A DNA stretch of 64,000 nucleotides from Amycolatopsis nivea (GTDB lineage: Bacteria; Actinomycetota; Actinomycetes; Mycobacteriales; Pseudonocardiaceae). The position numbers were made by a program, and so were the translations under genes. The notes under the pieces were generated by a model that was not told where the DNA came from, did not search any database, and worked only from the letters and a program-made list of their open reading frames with translations. This document shows positions 41,959 to 54,680 of the stretch, one piece after another. Location of the stretch: NCBI RefSeq assembly GCF_004522235.1, contig NZ_SDLT01000049.1:1-64000 (forward strand), read 5' to 3'. Position 1 is the first letter of the stretch, and the number at the start of each line of letters is the position of its first letter.

Positions 41959-42411
41959 CCGCACCGCCTCCGTGACCCGGGCGGCTCTCTCGGCGATCTC
42001 GTCCGGCTCCGCGGCCAGCAGGACGCCGTGCCGGGCTTCGACGGCGACTCGTGCGGTCATCGCGGACGAACGCGCCATTTCCGCCGCCGCGGAGACGTCC
42101 GGCAGGGCCGCCGGGTCCACAATGGACAGCAGCCGTTCCGCCACCCGGACCACCTCCACTGCCACCGCGACCACGTCCGCGGCGGGCTGGGCGCGGTCGG
42201 GCACGTCGTGCGTGACGGCGTGGGCGTCGATCTCCGCCAGCCGCAACGCGTGCCGGGTCAGCTGGTCCGCTTCGGCGTCGCCGCCGGCGGCCCGGCTGAG
42301 CAGGGCCGCCGCTTGGGCCAGGGCGAGGGCCGCGACCGTCGCCCCGGCCGGAGCCGGGATCGCGGGCCGGGCGAGGGTGTTCAGGAAGTCGCTCACGATC
42401 TGGTCCCGCAT
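41929..42411 (-). CDS. Cyclodeaminase/cyclohydrolase-family protein (FchA-like)
   Basis: 160 residues, all helical. SDFLNTLARPAIPAPAGATVAALALAQAAALL is the FTCD_C/FchA start, which has the P-x-P-x-G-G/A-G pattern. By family it handles formimino- or methenyl-tetrahydrofolate. That fits its place at the end of the betaine/sarcosine operon, where one-carbon units on folate are produced. Its last residues VREGLLEGI and the stop are encoded inside a 55-bp palindrome, so the native C terminus may have been replaced. It starts 17 bases after the flavoprotein gene. Confidence 0.8.
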   Translation of the reverse strand: MRDQIVSDFLNTLARPAIPAPAGATVAALALAQAAALLSRAAGGDAEADQLTRHALRLAEIDAHAVTHDVPDRAQPAADVVAVAVEVVRVAERLLSIVDPAALPDVSAAAEMARSSAMTARVAVEARHGVLLAAEPDEIAERAARVTEAVRVREGLLEGI

Positions 42412-42428
42412 GGCAGGGTCCCTTCCAC

Positions 42429-45713
<3,285 letters not shown>

Positions 45714-45717
<4 letters not shown>

Positions 45718-46265
45718 GACTCCTCCTCTCGGTATTCCAGCGCCGCGTCGGCGAGCCAGGCGGCGAAATAGGGGGCGAACGACTGGCGCACGAGCACGGT
45801 GAACTCGCCCGCTTCCCGCACCAGCAGGACGATTCCGGTGCGGGCGTACAGCGTCTGGACGCAGGTGCCCGGCGGCGCGGCCTTCGGGTGGAGGTCGACG
45901 GCGCAGCCGTGCGCCAGGACGTCGCGGGCCGCCGGTCCGGCCAGCCGCACCGTGGTGCGCTGCGCGGACACGTCGGTCACCGCTCCGACGGCGATCGCTT
46001 CCCGCAATGCTTGTTCGGTGCCTTCGGGCGCGCCGAGCACGAGGTACTCGTCCGGGCCGAGCCACAGGACGTCGCCGATGCCGCTGGTGAACCGGCAGAC
46101 GTCCGGCAGCGCGGTGCCGAGCACGGCCGCCGCGGCGTCGTGGCCTTCGCGGATGCGGACGTTGAGCTGCGAGACGAACGGGCGTTCCTCGGCGAGCACG
46201 GCCGGCGCGCAGCCGGCGAGCAGGCTCGCGTGCTCCGCGAGCGGAGACAGGGTCTTAGCCGTCAC
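45714..46265 (-). CDS. soxG: Sarcosine oxidase gamma subunit
   Basis: 183 residues. VLWLGPDEYLVLG, TDVSAQRTTVRLAGPAARDVLAHGCAVDL and a C-terminal VLVRQSFAPYFAAWLADA are SoxG signatures. It contacts the alpha subunit of the heterotetrameric enzyme. It overlaps soxA by 11 bases and purU by four. Confidence 0.92.
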
Positions 46266-49020
46266 GGCGGGTCCCCTCCTTGTCGTAGAGCACGGATTCG
46301 GTCACCGTCACCGGCACCACCTCGTCGCCGACCGGGACGTACAGCGTCTCCCCGATCCGTTCCCGGCCGGAGCGGACGAGGGCGAGCGCGAAGGTGCGGT
46401 CCAGCGCGGCGCTCGGGTAGCTGGAGGTGACGTGGCCGAGCATGCGGACCGGCGGCTTCGGGACGTGCGGGGTCTCGATGATCTGCGCGCCCTCCGGCAG
46501 CAGCACCGTCGGATCGGCCGGCAGCAGGCCGACGAACTGCTTGCGGTCCGGGCGCAGGTTTTCCGCCCGGGAGAAGGACCGTTTGCCGAGGAAATCGGCC
46601 TTCTTCTTGGACACCGCCCAGCTCATGCCGAGGTCCTGCGGGGTTACCGTGCCGTCGGTGTCCTGGCCGATGATCGGGTAGCCCTTCTCCGCGCGCAGGA
46701 CGTGCATGGTTTCGGTGCCGTACGGCGTGATTCCTTGCGCCGCCAGCGCTTCCCAGAGCGCGAGGCCGTACCAAGAGGGCACGTTGATCTCGTAAGCGAG
46801 CTCGCCGGAGAAGCTGATCCGGCACACCCGCGCGGCGATCCCGGCCACCTCGGCGTCGCGCCAGGCCATGAAGCCGAAGGCGTCGTTGCTGACGTCCAGC
46901 TCCGGCGCGAGGCCCGCCAGGATCTCGCGCGAACGCGGGCCGACGAGCGCGACTGTGGCCCAGTGCTCGGTGACCGAGGTGGCGAACACGCGCAGGTGCG
47001 GCCACTCGGTCTGCAGCCACTCCTCCATCCAGTCCAGCACCATCGCGGCGTTGCCGGTCGTCGTGGTGACGAGGAAACGGTCCTCGGCCACGCGGATGAC
47101 GGTGCCGTCGTCGATCACCATCCCGTCGACGCCGCACATCACGCCGTACCGGATCCGGCCGACCTTGAGCGTGCTCATCAGGTTCGTGTAGAGCAGGTCG
47201 AGGAACTCGGCGGCGTCCGGACCCTGCACGTCGATCTTGCCGAGGGTGGAACCGTCCATCATGGCCACGTTGGTACGGGCGGCAAGGCATTCGCGCCGGA
47301 CCGCGGCATCCATGTCCTCCCCCGGCTGCGGGTAGTACCACGGGCGCTTCCACTGGCCGACGTTCTCGAATTCCGCGCCGTGCTCGACGTGCCACGAATG
47401 CAGCGCGGTGACGCGGACGGGGTCGTGCAGCTCGCCGCGGTTCCGCCCGGCCAGCGCCGCGAAGGCGACGGGCGTGTACGGCGGGCGGTAGGTGGTCGGG
47501 CGGCGGTCCGCGAGGTCGACGCCGAGGGCTTCGGCGGTGATCCCGGCGGCGAGCATGCCGGAGGTTTTGCCCTGGTCGTGCGCCGTGCCGATGGTGGTGT
47601 AGCGCTTGACGTGCTCCAGCGAGGTGAGGCCTGCGCCGGTCGCGCGGAGCACGTCGGAGACGGTGGCGTCGCGCTGCAGGTCCACGAAGCGGGTGTCCAC
47701 TTCGGACTCCGCGCCGGGGATCTGCCATTCGACGGCGGGGGCCAGCTCGCGGGGACGCGCGTCCGAGACCGGGAGCGGGTTCTCCTCCGGTGCCCCGGCG
47801 ACAGCCTCCCGGCCTTCTCGCACGCACCCGGCGAAGTCGAAGGTTCCGTTGGCGCTGCCTGCCACGCGTGCGGTCGGGAGGTCGCCGTCGGGGAGATAGG
47901 CGCCGAGCGCGGGTTCGTAGCGCAGGGGGCCGCGCTGCTGGCTGAACAGGTGGACCGCCGGGGTCCAGCCGCCCGAGACCAGGAGCGTGTCGCACGGGAT
48001 CAGTTCGTCGGCTACGCGCACGCCGGTGACGCGCTCGGTCCCCTCCGTCCCCGTCACCGCGGCCCCGGCCCGGACTTCGATGCCCCGCTCCGCGCAGGCG
48101 GCGGCCCAGTTTTCCGGGGCGGCCGGGCGGACGTCGACGACCAGCGGGATTTCCACGCCCGCGTCGGCGAGGTCGATCGCGGTGGCGTAAGCGGAATCGT
48201 CCATGGTGAACACGACGGCGCGGCGGCCGGGGACGACGCCGTACCGGTGCAGGTACGTCCGTGCGGAGTTGGCGAGGAGGATGCCGGGGCGGTCGTTGTC
48301 CGGGAACACGATCGGACGTTCGTGCGCGCCGGTCGCCAGGACGGTCTGCTGCGCGCGGATCCGCCAGACGCGCTGCCTGGCCGCGCCGGACGTCCGATGC
48401 TGCACGGCCAGGACGAAACCGTCGTCGTACGCACCGAAGGCGGTGGTCCGGTCTAGTACTTCCACGTCCGGAGTCGCGCGGAGCTCGTCGGCGATCGCGC
48501 GGGCCCATTCGACGGCGGGCTTGAGGTCGAGGTACTCGTTCGAGCCGAGCAGCGAACCGCCGGGTTCGGGCTGATCGTCCACCAGCACGACCCGCGCTCC
48601 GGCCCGTGCCGCCGTGCGGGCGGCGACGAGCCCGGCCGGACCGGCACCGACCACGAGCACGTCGCAGTGCAGGTGCTTCGCGTCGTACCGCGCGGGGTCC
48701 GGTTCGGTCGCCAACCGGCCCTGGCCGGAGAGGCTGCGCGCGACCAGGCCGTCGTACAGCTCGACGGTGGTCGCGGTCTGCATCGGTTCGGGGAACGGCT
48801 TTTCCAGCTGCACCACCGCGTTCGGCTCTTCGACCCCGGCCGCCATGATGCCGCGCGGACGGCCGAGCTTGACGCTCCGCGCGACCTGGTGCACGCCGTT
48901 GGCGAGCAGCGCGGACGCGAGCGTGTCGCCGGGGTGCCCGGTGAGGACGCGGCCGTCGAAGGTGAACTGGAGCAGGGTGTCGCGGTCGACGTGGCCGCCG
49001 CTGGGGAGGCGGAAGGTCAT
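46255..49020 (-). CDS. soxA: Sarcosine oxidase alpha subunit
   Basis: 921 residues. An N-terminal 2Fe-2S-like fold (FTFDGRVLTGHPGDTLASALLANG), an NAD-binding Rossmann domain (DVLVVGAGPAGLVAARTAARAG), and a C-terminal GcvT-like folate domain (about 510-921) with RNVAMMDGSTLGKIDVQGPDAAEFL-type text. It channels formaldehyde-level carbon from the beta subunit to tetrahydrofolate. It overlaps soxD by four bases. Confidence 0.95.
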   Translation of the reverse strand: MTFRLPSGGHVDRDTLLQFTFDGRVLTGHPGDTLASALLANGVHQVARSVKLGRPRGIMAAGVEEPNAVVQLEKPFPEPMQTATTVELYDGLVARSLSGQGRLATEPDPARYDAKHLHCDVLVVGAGPAGLVAARTAARAGARVVLVDDQPEPGGSLLGSNEYLDLKPAVEWARAIADELRATPDVEVLDRTTAFGAYDDGFVLAVQHRTSGAARQRVWRIRAQQTVLATGAHERPIVFPDNDRPGILLANSARTYLHRYGVVPGRRAVVFTMDDSAYATAIDLADAGVEIPLVVDVRPAAPENWAAACAERGIEVRAGAAVTGTEGTERVTGVRVADELIPCDTLLVSGGWTPAVHLFSQQRGPLRYEPALGAYLPDGDLPTARVAGSANGTFDFAGCVREGREAVAGAPEENPLPVSDARPRELAPAVEWQIPGAESEVDTRFVDLQRDATVSDVLRATGAGLTSLEHVKRYTTIGTAHDQGKTSGMLAAGITAEALGVDLADRRPTTYRPPYTPVAFAALAGRNRGELHDPVRVTALHSWHVEHGAEFENVGQWKRPWYYPQPGEDMDAAVRRECLAARTNVAMMDGSTLGKIDVQGPDAAEFLDLLYTNLMSTLKVGRIRYGVMCGVDGMVIDDGTVIRVAEDRFLVTTTTGNAAMVLDWMEEWLQTEWPHLRVFATSVTEHWATVALVGPRSREILAGLAPELDVSNDAFGFMAWRDAEVAGIAARVCRISFSGELAYEINVPSWYGLALWEALAAQGITPYGTETMHVLRAEKGYPIIGQDTDGTVTPQDLGMSWAVSKKKADFLGKRSFSRAENLRPDRKQFVGLLPADPTVLLPEGAQIIETPHVPKPPVRMLGHVTSSYPSAALDRTFALALVRSGRERIGETLYVPVGDEVVPVTVTESVLYDKEGTRRDG

Positions 49021-49295
49021 GGGATCACCGGCCGGGGTTCGTCGAGGCGGTAGACCGCCGCGAGTTCGTGGGTGCGGGTGTCGCGGACGGCGTTGAACCA
49101 GCGGCGGCAGCCCGCGCTGTGCGTCCAGCGCTCGGCGAGCGGGCCGCTCGGGTTGGCGCGGAAGAAGACGTACTTCGCCCACTCCTCGTCCGACAGCGCC
49201 GCCGGTTCCTGCGGGTACGCGACGTGGGCTTGGCCGCCGTAGTGGAATTCGGTCTCCTCGCGGGGACCGCACCAGGGGCAGGGAATCAGCTGCAC
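49017..49295 (-). CDS. soxD: Sarcosine oxidase delta subunit
   Basis: 92 residues. The zinc-binding start LIPCPWCGPREETEFHYGGQAHV and RWTHSAGCRRWFNAVRDTRTHE are diagnostic of SoxD. GTG 49295 follows AGGAG. Eight bases separate it from soxB. Confidence 0.94.
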   Translation of the reverse strand: MQLIPCPWCGPREETEFHYGGQAHVAYPQEPAALSDEEWAKYVFFRANPSGPLAERWTHSAGCRRWFNAVRDTRTHELAAVYRLDEPRPVIP

Positions 49296-49303
49296 AGTGG
49301 CTC

Positions 49304-50548
49304 CTAATGCGCGACGGCGGCGGCGCCGTGCTCGTCGACGAGCGCGCCGGTGGTGAACCGGTCGAGGGCGAACGGTTCGGCGTACGGATGCGGTTTGCCC
49401 TTCGCGACGGTGTGCGCGAAGCAGTCGCCGACGCCCGGCGTGGCCTTGAACCCGCCGGTCCCCCAGCCGCAGTTGAGGTACAGGTTCTCCACCGGGGTCA
49501 GCCCGACGATCGGCGACGCGTCCGGGGTCACGTCGACGATGCCCGCCCAGGTCCGCAGCAGGTGCGCCCGCGCGAACACCGGGAACAGCTCCAGCGCGGC
49601 GGCCATCTGGTCCTCGATGATGTGGAACGCGCCGCGCTGGCCGTAGCCGGCGTAGGAGTCGATGCCCGCGCCCATCACGAGTTCGCCCTTGTGCGCCTGG
49701 GAAACGTAGACGTGCACGGCATTCGACATCACCACCGTCGGGTGCACCGGTTCGAGCAGCTCCGACACGAGCGCCTGCAGCGGATGCGACACCAGCGGCA
49801 GGTCGATCCCGGCCATCCGCGCCAGCACCGAACTGTGCCCGGCCGCGCACAGCGCGACCTTCCCGGCGGCGATCCGGCCCCGGCTCGTCTCGACCGCGAC
49901 GACCTTGCCGTCCCGCGTGTCGATGCCGGTGACCTCGCAGTTCTGGATCAGGTCGACGCCCATCGCGGCCGCCGCGCGGGCGAAACCCCAAGCCACGTAA
50001 TCGTGTTTGGCGATCCCGGCGCGCGGCTGGTAGGTCGCGCCGAGCACCGGGTACCGGACGTCCGGCGAGGTGTTGACGATCGGGCAGAGTTCCTTGACCC
50101 CGTCCGCGTCGACCCATTCCGCGTCGATCCCGTTGAGCCGGTTGGCGTTCACCCGGCGCACGCTGTCGCGGACGTCCTGCAGGCTGTGCGCGAGGTTCAG
50201 CACGCCGCGCTGGCTGAACAGGATCGGGTAGCCGAGGTCTTCCTCGAGGCCCTCCCACAGCTTGAGCGAGTGCTCGTAGATGCCGGAGCTTTCGTCCCAC
50301 AGGTAGTTGGAGCGGATGATCGTCGTGTTGCGGGCCATGTTCCCGCCGGCGAGCCAGCCCTTCTCCAGCACGGCGACGTTCGTGATGCCGTGCACCTTGG
50401 CGAGGTAGTAGGCGGTGGCGAGGCCGTGCCCGCCGCCGCCCACCACGACGACGTCGTACGCGCGCCGCGGCTCCGGGTCCCGCCAGAGGAAATCCGGATG
50501 GTCCGGGAGGTCCGCGCCCGGCGGCCGGGGCTGGTCCGTCGTGGTCAT
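49304..50548 (-). CDS. soxB: Sarcosine oxidase beta subunit
   Basis: 414 residues. [24 protein letters not shown] binds FAD, and [14 protein letters not shown] and the C-terminal [15 protein letters not shown] match SoxB, where sarcosine is oxidised to glycine. First gene of the leftward soxBDAG-purU-dmgO-fchA operon and divergent from a GntR regulator across 71 bases. No glyA precedes it, unlike many sox operons. Confidence 0.95.
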   Translation of the reverse strand: MTTTDQPRPPGADLPDHPDFLWRDPEPRRAYDVVVVGGGGHGLATAYYLAKVHGITNVAVLEKGWLAGGNMARNTTIIRSNYLWDESSGIYEHSLKLWEGLEEDLGYPILFSQRGVLNLAHSLQDVRDSVRRVNANRLNGIDAEWVDADGVKELCPIVNTSPDVRYPVLGATYQPRAGIAKHDYVAWGFARAAAAMGVDLIQNCEVTGIDTRDGKVVAVETSRGRIAAGKVALCAAGHSSVLARMAGIDLPLVSHPLQALVSELLEPVHPTVVMSNAVHVYVSQAHKGELVMGAGIDSYAGYGQRGAFHIIEDQMAAALELFPVFARAHLLRTWAGIVDVTPDASPIVGLTPVENLYLNCGWGTGGFKATPGVGDCFAHTVAKGKPHPYAEPFALDRFTTGALVDEHGAAAVAH

Positions 50549-50586
50549 TCCGGCTGGCCTCCTGTATCGGACGACTGGTCGACTAC

Positions 50587-50596
50587 TGATATATCA
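50587..50596. promoter_or_regulatory. TGATATATCA palindrome, likely GntR operator
   Basis: A perfect 10-bp palindrome, conspicuously AT-rich, lies in the 71-base divergent gap between soxB and the GntR gene. FCD-type GntR regulators commonly bind short palindromes of this kind next to their own gene. Confidence 0.55.
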
Positions 50597-50619
50597 ACCT
50601 TCGCTGTAGAGTAAGCCGG

Positions 50620-51282
50620 GTGAGCACCCCGGTCAACCACGTCATCCCGGCCGCCGCACCGTCGCTGGCCGAACGCGCCTACGAGTTCCTGCGCGACCGC
50701 CTCGTCATGCTCGACATCAAGCCGGGCGACCCGATCAACGAGGAGTGGGCGGGCAGCGTCCTCGACATGGGCCGCACGCCGATCCGCGAAGCGCTGAAGC
50801 GCCTCGAAACCGAACGGCTCGTGGTCGCGTACCCGCGTCGCGGCACGTTCGCCACGGACGTCAACATCTCCGACCTCGCCCACATCTCCGAGGTCCGGCG
50901 CACCCTCGAACCGACCGCCGCGGCGTCCGCCGCCACGCGCGCGACCGACGAGGACCGCGCCGATCTGGTCCGGCTGCGCGACCAGCTGGATTCGGCCACA
51001 CCGAGGGAAAACGCCGAACTCCTGCGCACCGATCTCGAACTCCACCGCGCGATCTACCGCTGCGTGCACAATCCGTTCTTCGAAGACACGCTCGTTCATT
51101 ACGACAACCTCGCGACCCGGATCTGGTGCGTGTTCCTCCCCCGGCTGCGCGGCATGGCCGGGCACGTGGACGAGCACTCGCCGCTGCTGACGGCGATCGC
51201 CGAGGGGAACGCGAAGAAGGCTTCGGCGCTGACGCTCGAGCACGTGACCGGTTTCGAGAAGGCGATCCGGGCGCTGATCTAG
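50620..51282 (+). CDS. GntR-family regulator (FCD subfamily)
   Basis: 220 residues. Winged helix (about 15-80, LAERAYEFLRDRLVMLDIKPGDPINEEWAG; GRTPIREALKRLETERLV) and a C-terminal FCD effector domain with metal-binding His residues (DLELHRAIYR, HSPLLTAI, LTLEHV). Divergent from soxB and convergent with the Rieske oxygenase gene four bases away, so it is the natural regulator of the sarcosine/betaine cluster. Confidence 0.92.
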   Translation: MSTPVNHVIPAAAPSLAERAYEFLRDRLVMLDIKPGDPINEEWAGSVLDMGRTPIREALKRLETERLVVAYPRRGTFATDVNISDLAHISEVRRTLEPTAAASAATRATDEDRADLVRLRDQLDSATPRENAELLRTDLELHRAIYRCVHNPFFEDTLVHYDNLATRIWCVFLPRLRGMAGHVDEHSPLLTAIAEGNAKKASALTLEHVTGFEKAIRALI

Positions 51283-51286
51283 CGCC

Positions 51287-52408
51287 CTAGTCCCCGACCT
51301 GGGCGCGCACCCAGGCATGGAACTCTCCGATGTGGTGTTCGCTCGGCACCAGCACGCCGCCGCGGGCGTAGGCGCGCGAGCCCATCGCCTGCTGGCACCG
51401 TTCGCACGCCTCGAAATCCTGCTGGTTCACGCGGTGGAACAGCTCCACCGAACGGTCGAGGTCCGCGCCCGATTCCACGACCTCCGGCAGGTACAGCCAG
51501 TCGCAGCGGACGAGCGTGCGGTCCGGGGCGAGCGGGAACATCCGGTGCACGATCACGTGGTCCGGCACCAGGTTCACGAACACCTGCGGCCGGATCGTGA
51601 TCGCGTAGTACCGGCGGTCCTGGTGCTCGCCGACGCCCGGGAGGCGCTGCAAGCCGTCGCCGCCGTCCACAGTGAACCCGGTGACGTCCGAGCCGAATTC
51701 CGCGCCGTGGCCGACGAAATACTGCGCGGCGTACCCGTCGGCGAACTCCGGGAGCACCTCGGTGAGTTCCGGATGGATCGTCGCGCAGTGGTAGCACTCC
51801 ATGAAATTCTCGATGATCTGCTTCCAGTTCGCGCGCACGTCGTACTCGATGCGCCGGCCCAGCGACAGATTCTCGATCCCGTACGCCTCGATCTCGCCCG
51901 GGCCGCCGAGCCGAGCGCTCACGTCCGCCTGCACAGTATCCGCAAAGGACGGTGCTTCTTCGGCGAGGCAAACCCAGGCGTAGCCGAGCCATTCGCGCAG
52001 ATGCACCGCGGTCAGGCCGTATTCGACGCGGTCGACGTCCGGCATCCCGGTCAGATTCGGGGCGGCGACGAGCTTTCCGTCGAGACCGTAGGTCCAGGCG
52101 TGGTACATGCACTGGAAAGCGCGCTTCACCGAACCCTTCTCGTCGGTGCACAGTCGCGCGCCGCGGTGGCGGCACACGTTCAGGAACGCGCGCAACGCCC
52201 CGTCGCGGCCGCGCGCGATCAGCACGCTTTCGCGACCGACCTGCACGGTCTCGAACGAGCCGGGCGACGGCAGGTCGGCACTGCGCACCGCGCAGAACCA
52301 CCCCGCTTCGAAGATCCGCTCCTCCTCCCGGGCGAAGATCGCCGGGTCGGTGTAGTGCGGCCCGGGAAGGGTCGGCAGCAGGCTCTGCGGGAGGTCGACA
52401 GCGGTCAC
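51287..52408 (-). CDS. Rieske oxygenase, glycine betaine demethylase type (GbcA-like)
   Basis: 373 residues. The Rieske cluster is CRHRGARLC...CMYHAW, and the mononuclear iron site is NFMECYHCATIHPEL in a ring-hydroxylating alpha-subunit fold. The short single-subunit form with GWFCAVRSADLP and the sox context point to glycine betaine (or a similar N-methyl amine) as substrate, giving dimethylglycine plus formaldehyde. Start GTG 52408 follows GAGGAG; an upstream start 18 bases away is less well supported. Confidence 0.85.
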   Translation of the reverse strand: MTAVDLPQSLLPTLPGPHYTDPAIFAREEERIFEAGWFCAVRSADLPSPGSFETVQVGRESVLIARGRDGALRAFLNVCRHRGARLCTDEKGSVKRAFQCMYHAWTYGLDGKLVAAPNLTGMPDVDRVEYGLTAVHLREWLGYAWVCLAEEAPSFADTVQADVSARLGGPGEIEAYGIENLSLGRRIEYDVRANWKQIIENFMECYHCATIHPELTEVLPEFADGYAAQYFVGHGAEFGSDVTGFTVDGGDGLQRLPGVGEHQDRRYYAITIRPQVFVNLVPDHVIVHRMFPLAPDRTLVRCDWLYLPEVVESGADLDRSVELFHRVNQQDFEACERCQQAMGSRAYARGGVLVPSEHHIGEFHAWVRAQVGD

Positions 52409-52437
52409 CGGCAGGGCTCCTCTCACACACGATCGAA

Positions 52438-52665
52438 GTTGCGTATTACGCGTCTTGTTGCCCTCTCCGGAACAAGATGAGGCTCAGCGGGGGCGCTGTC
52501 AAGCACCCGCGGCGGTGCCGCACCCGTTCGCGGGAACCGCCCTCGACCAGGGCTTTCATCCGGAACTGCGCTCCGAAAAACTCCACCCCGGAACCTCTTG
52601 ACGGCACCCCTCCGGCACGCCCAGACTCTGTTGCGTATCACGTCGGGTGTTCCTCAATACGCAAC
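52438..52665. promoter_or_regulatory. GTTGCGTAT operator repeats in the divergent betaine promoter
   Basis: GTTGCGTATTACGC at 52438-52451 contains the palindrome GCGTA-T-TACGC. GTTGCGTATCACG at 52630-52642 faces ATACGCAAC at 52657-52665 as an inverted pair. One site lies close to each of the divergent genes, so a single regulator could control oxygenase and ferredoxin together. Confidence 0.6.
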
Positions 52666-52688
52666 AATCACTGGCTTCGGAGGAATCA

Positions 52689-53006
52689 ATGCTGCGCGCG
52701 TGCACTGTGGACGAGCTGCCCCCGGGCGAGTCCGTCCGGATCGCGGGGCCCGAGCCCATCGCCGTCTTCAACGCCGACGGCGAGCTGTACGCGATCGGGG
52801 ACACCTGCACCCACCAGGACGCGTCACTGGCCGACGGCTGGCTCGAAGGCTGCTTCGTGGAGTGCCCGCTGCACGCGGCGCTCTTCGACCTGCGCACCGG
52901 GATGCCGTCCTGCCTGCCCGCCAAGCAACCGGTGCGCACGTACCAGGTGCACGTCGACGAGGGCGTGATCTACGTGCTCGCCGACGCCGCCGAGGACGCC
53001 GCGTGA
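52689..53006 (+). CDS. Rieske-type ferredoxin
   Basis: 105 residues. CTHQDASLADGW then CPLHAALFDLRTG gives the Cys-x-His...Cys-x2-His cluster of Rieske ferredoxins. ATG 52689 with a GGAGG box seven bases upstream. It would carry electrons from the reductase encoded next to the Rieske oxygenase. Its stop overlaps the reductase start by four bases. Confidence 0.92.
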   Translation: MLRACTVDELPPGESVRIAGPEPIAVFNADGELYAIGDTCTHQDASLADGWLEGCFVECPLHAALFDLRTGMPSCLPAKQPVRTYQVHVDEGVIYVLADAAEDAA

Positions 53007-54160
53007 AAACGGTCGCGATCGTCGGCGCCTCGCTCGCCGGCGCCCGCGCCGCGCAGGAGCTGCGCGCCCAGGGGTTCGACGGCCGGGTGGTGCTCGTCGG
53101 CGAAGAGCCGCATCTCCCCTACGACCGGCCGCCGCTGTCGAAGGCGTTCCTGGCCGGGTCCGCGTCGCGCGAGTCGCTGGACCTGCTCGACGCCGACGAT
53201 CTGGCTTCGCTGGACGTCCGGCTCGGCACCCGCGCGGAACGGCTCGACCCGGCGACCGGCCGCCTCGTGCTGTCGGACGGGGAGCTGGAAGCGGACGGCG
53301 TGATCCTGGCGACCGGCGGCCGTGCGCGCGCCTTGCCGGGGACGGAATCCGTTGCCGGAGTTCACGTTCTGCGCACCTTGGACGACGCGCTCGCCCTGCG
53401 CGACGAGCTGGTTCCCGGTGCGCGCGTGGTGATCGTGGGCGGCGGGTTCATCGGGGCCGAAGTGGCGTCGACGGCCAACAGCCTGGGCTTGGAGGTCACC
53501 GTGCTGGAGGCGCTGCCGACCCCGATGGCCCGCGTGCTGGGTCCGGAACTCGGCTCGATCTGCGCGCGCCTGCACGACCGGAACGGCGTCACTCTGCGCT
53601 GTGGCGCCTCGGTGGCCGGACTTTCCACGCTCTCCGGCCGGGTCACCGGGGTACAGCTGGAAACCGGCGAGAATCTGCCCGCTGACGTGGTCGTCGCCGG
53701 GATCGGGATGGTGCCGGCGGTCGAGTGGCTCGACGGCTCAGGGCTGGCGGTGAGCAACGGCGTCCGCACCAATGCCGGTCTGGTCACTTCGCTGCCGAAC
53801 GTGGTCGCGGCGGGCGACGTCGCGTCGTACGGGCCGATGGGTACACGGCACGAGCACTGGACGAACGCGACCGAACAGGCTTCGGTCGCGGTCGCCAATC
53901 TGCTGGCCGGGCAAGTGGTCCGGGAGTACGAGCCGAGCGGCTACGTCTGGTCCGATCAGTACGCCGGGACCATCCAGCTCGCCGGGCATCCCGCGCCGGA
54001 GGACGAGGTGCGCTTCGCCGACGGCAGTCCGGACGACGAGTCCTTCCTCGCCACCTATCACCGCGGCGGGCAGACCGTGGCGGTGTTCGGCCTCAACAAT
54101 CCGAGGGGGTTCGGCCGCCTGCGCCGGCAAGCGCTGCGGCGGCCGATGCCCGTCGGGTGA
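53003..54160 (+). CDS. FAD/NAD(P)H ferredoxin reductase
   Basis: 385 residues. Two dinucleotide-binding motifs (VAIVGASLAGARAAQELR and VVIVGGGFIGAEVASTANSLG), PYDRPPLSKAFL, and VVAAGDVASYG before the reductase C-terminal domain, as in putidaredoxin reductase-like enzymes. It completes the three-component betaine monooxygenase with the adjacent ferredoxin and the divergent oxygenase. Confidence 0.93.
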   Translation: MKTVAIVGASLAGARAAQELRAQGFDGRVVLVGEEPHLPYDRPPLSKAFLAGSASRESLDLLDADDLASLDVRLGTRAERLDPATGRLVLSDGELEADGVILATGGRARALPGTESVAGVHVLRTLDDALALRDELVPGARVVIVGGGFIGAEVASTANSLGLEVTVLEALPTPMARVLGPELGSICARLHDRNGVTLRCGASVAGLSTLSGRVTGVQLETGENLPADVVVAGIGMVPAVEWLDGSGLAVSNGVRTNAGLVTSLPNVVAAGDVASYGPMGTRHEHWTNATEQASVAVANLLAGQVVREYEPSGYVWSDQYAGTIQLAGHPAPEDEVRFADGSPDDESFLATYHRGGQTVAVFGLNNPRGFGRLRRQALRRPMPVG

Positions 54161-54595
54161 TTACCGCACGACCTGCACCACGTCGCCCGGCTGCAGCGTG
54201 TTGAAGAACGCCACCGCGTCAGCGTGCGAGAGGTGGACGCAGCCGTGCGACTGGACCTTCAGGCTGCCCTGGTGGAACGCGACCCCGGTGTTGGTGAAGA
54301 AGACCGAGTACGGCATCGGACCGTGGAACTGCTTGCTGTAGTGGTCGATGTCCTTGTACTGCACGCGGAACGTGCCGACCGGGGTCGGGTACTTGGGCTT
54401 GCCGACCGTGACCGGCACGCCGCCGCGGGTGACCTTGCCGTTGTCCATCAGCCACGCCGTGTTCGCCGAGAGCTTCAGGCACGCCTTCGCCTGGGGGCCG
54501 CACGGCGGGCCCGCCGCCTCCGCGGTCGCGGAGAATCCGATCGTTGCCGCCATCGCCGCGATACTGGCCAGTGTTGCCGTGAGTTTCCGGTTCAT
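54161..54595 (-). CDS. Secreted L,D-transpeptidase (YkuD domain)
   Basis: 144 residues. Signal peptide to about Ala27. YkuD domain with His108 (VAFHQG) and SHGCVHL containing His117 and Cys119, the catalytic centre. A short, single-domain form that could modify peptidoglycan crosslinks. It abuts the end of the convergent reductase gene with no spare bases. Confidence 0.9.
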   Translation of the reverse strand: MNRKLTATLASIAAMAATIGFSATAEAAGPPCGPQAKACLKLSANTAWLMDNGKVTRGGVPVTVGKPKYPTPVGTFRVQYKDIDHYSKQFHGPMPYSVFFTNTGVAFHQGSLKVQSHGCVHLSHADAVAFFNTLQPGDVVQVVR

Positions 54596-54680
54596 CCTGT
54601 GCCTCCCCGAGATGGTCGTACTTTGGATCTTTCCCAGAGAGGTCAGTCTTAAACCAAAAGTGCGCCCATGTGGGTGAGGT

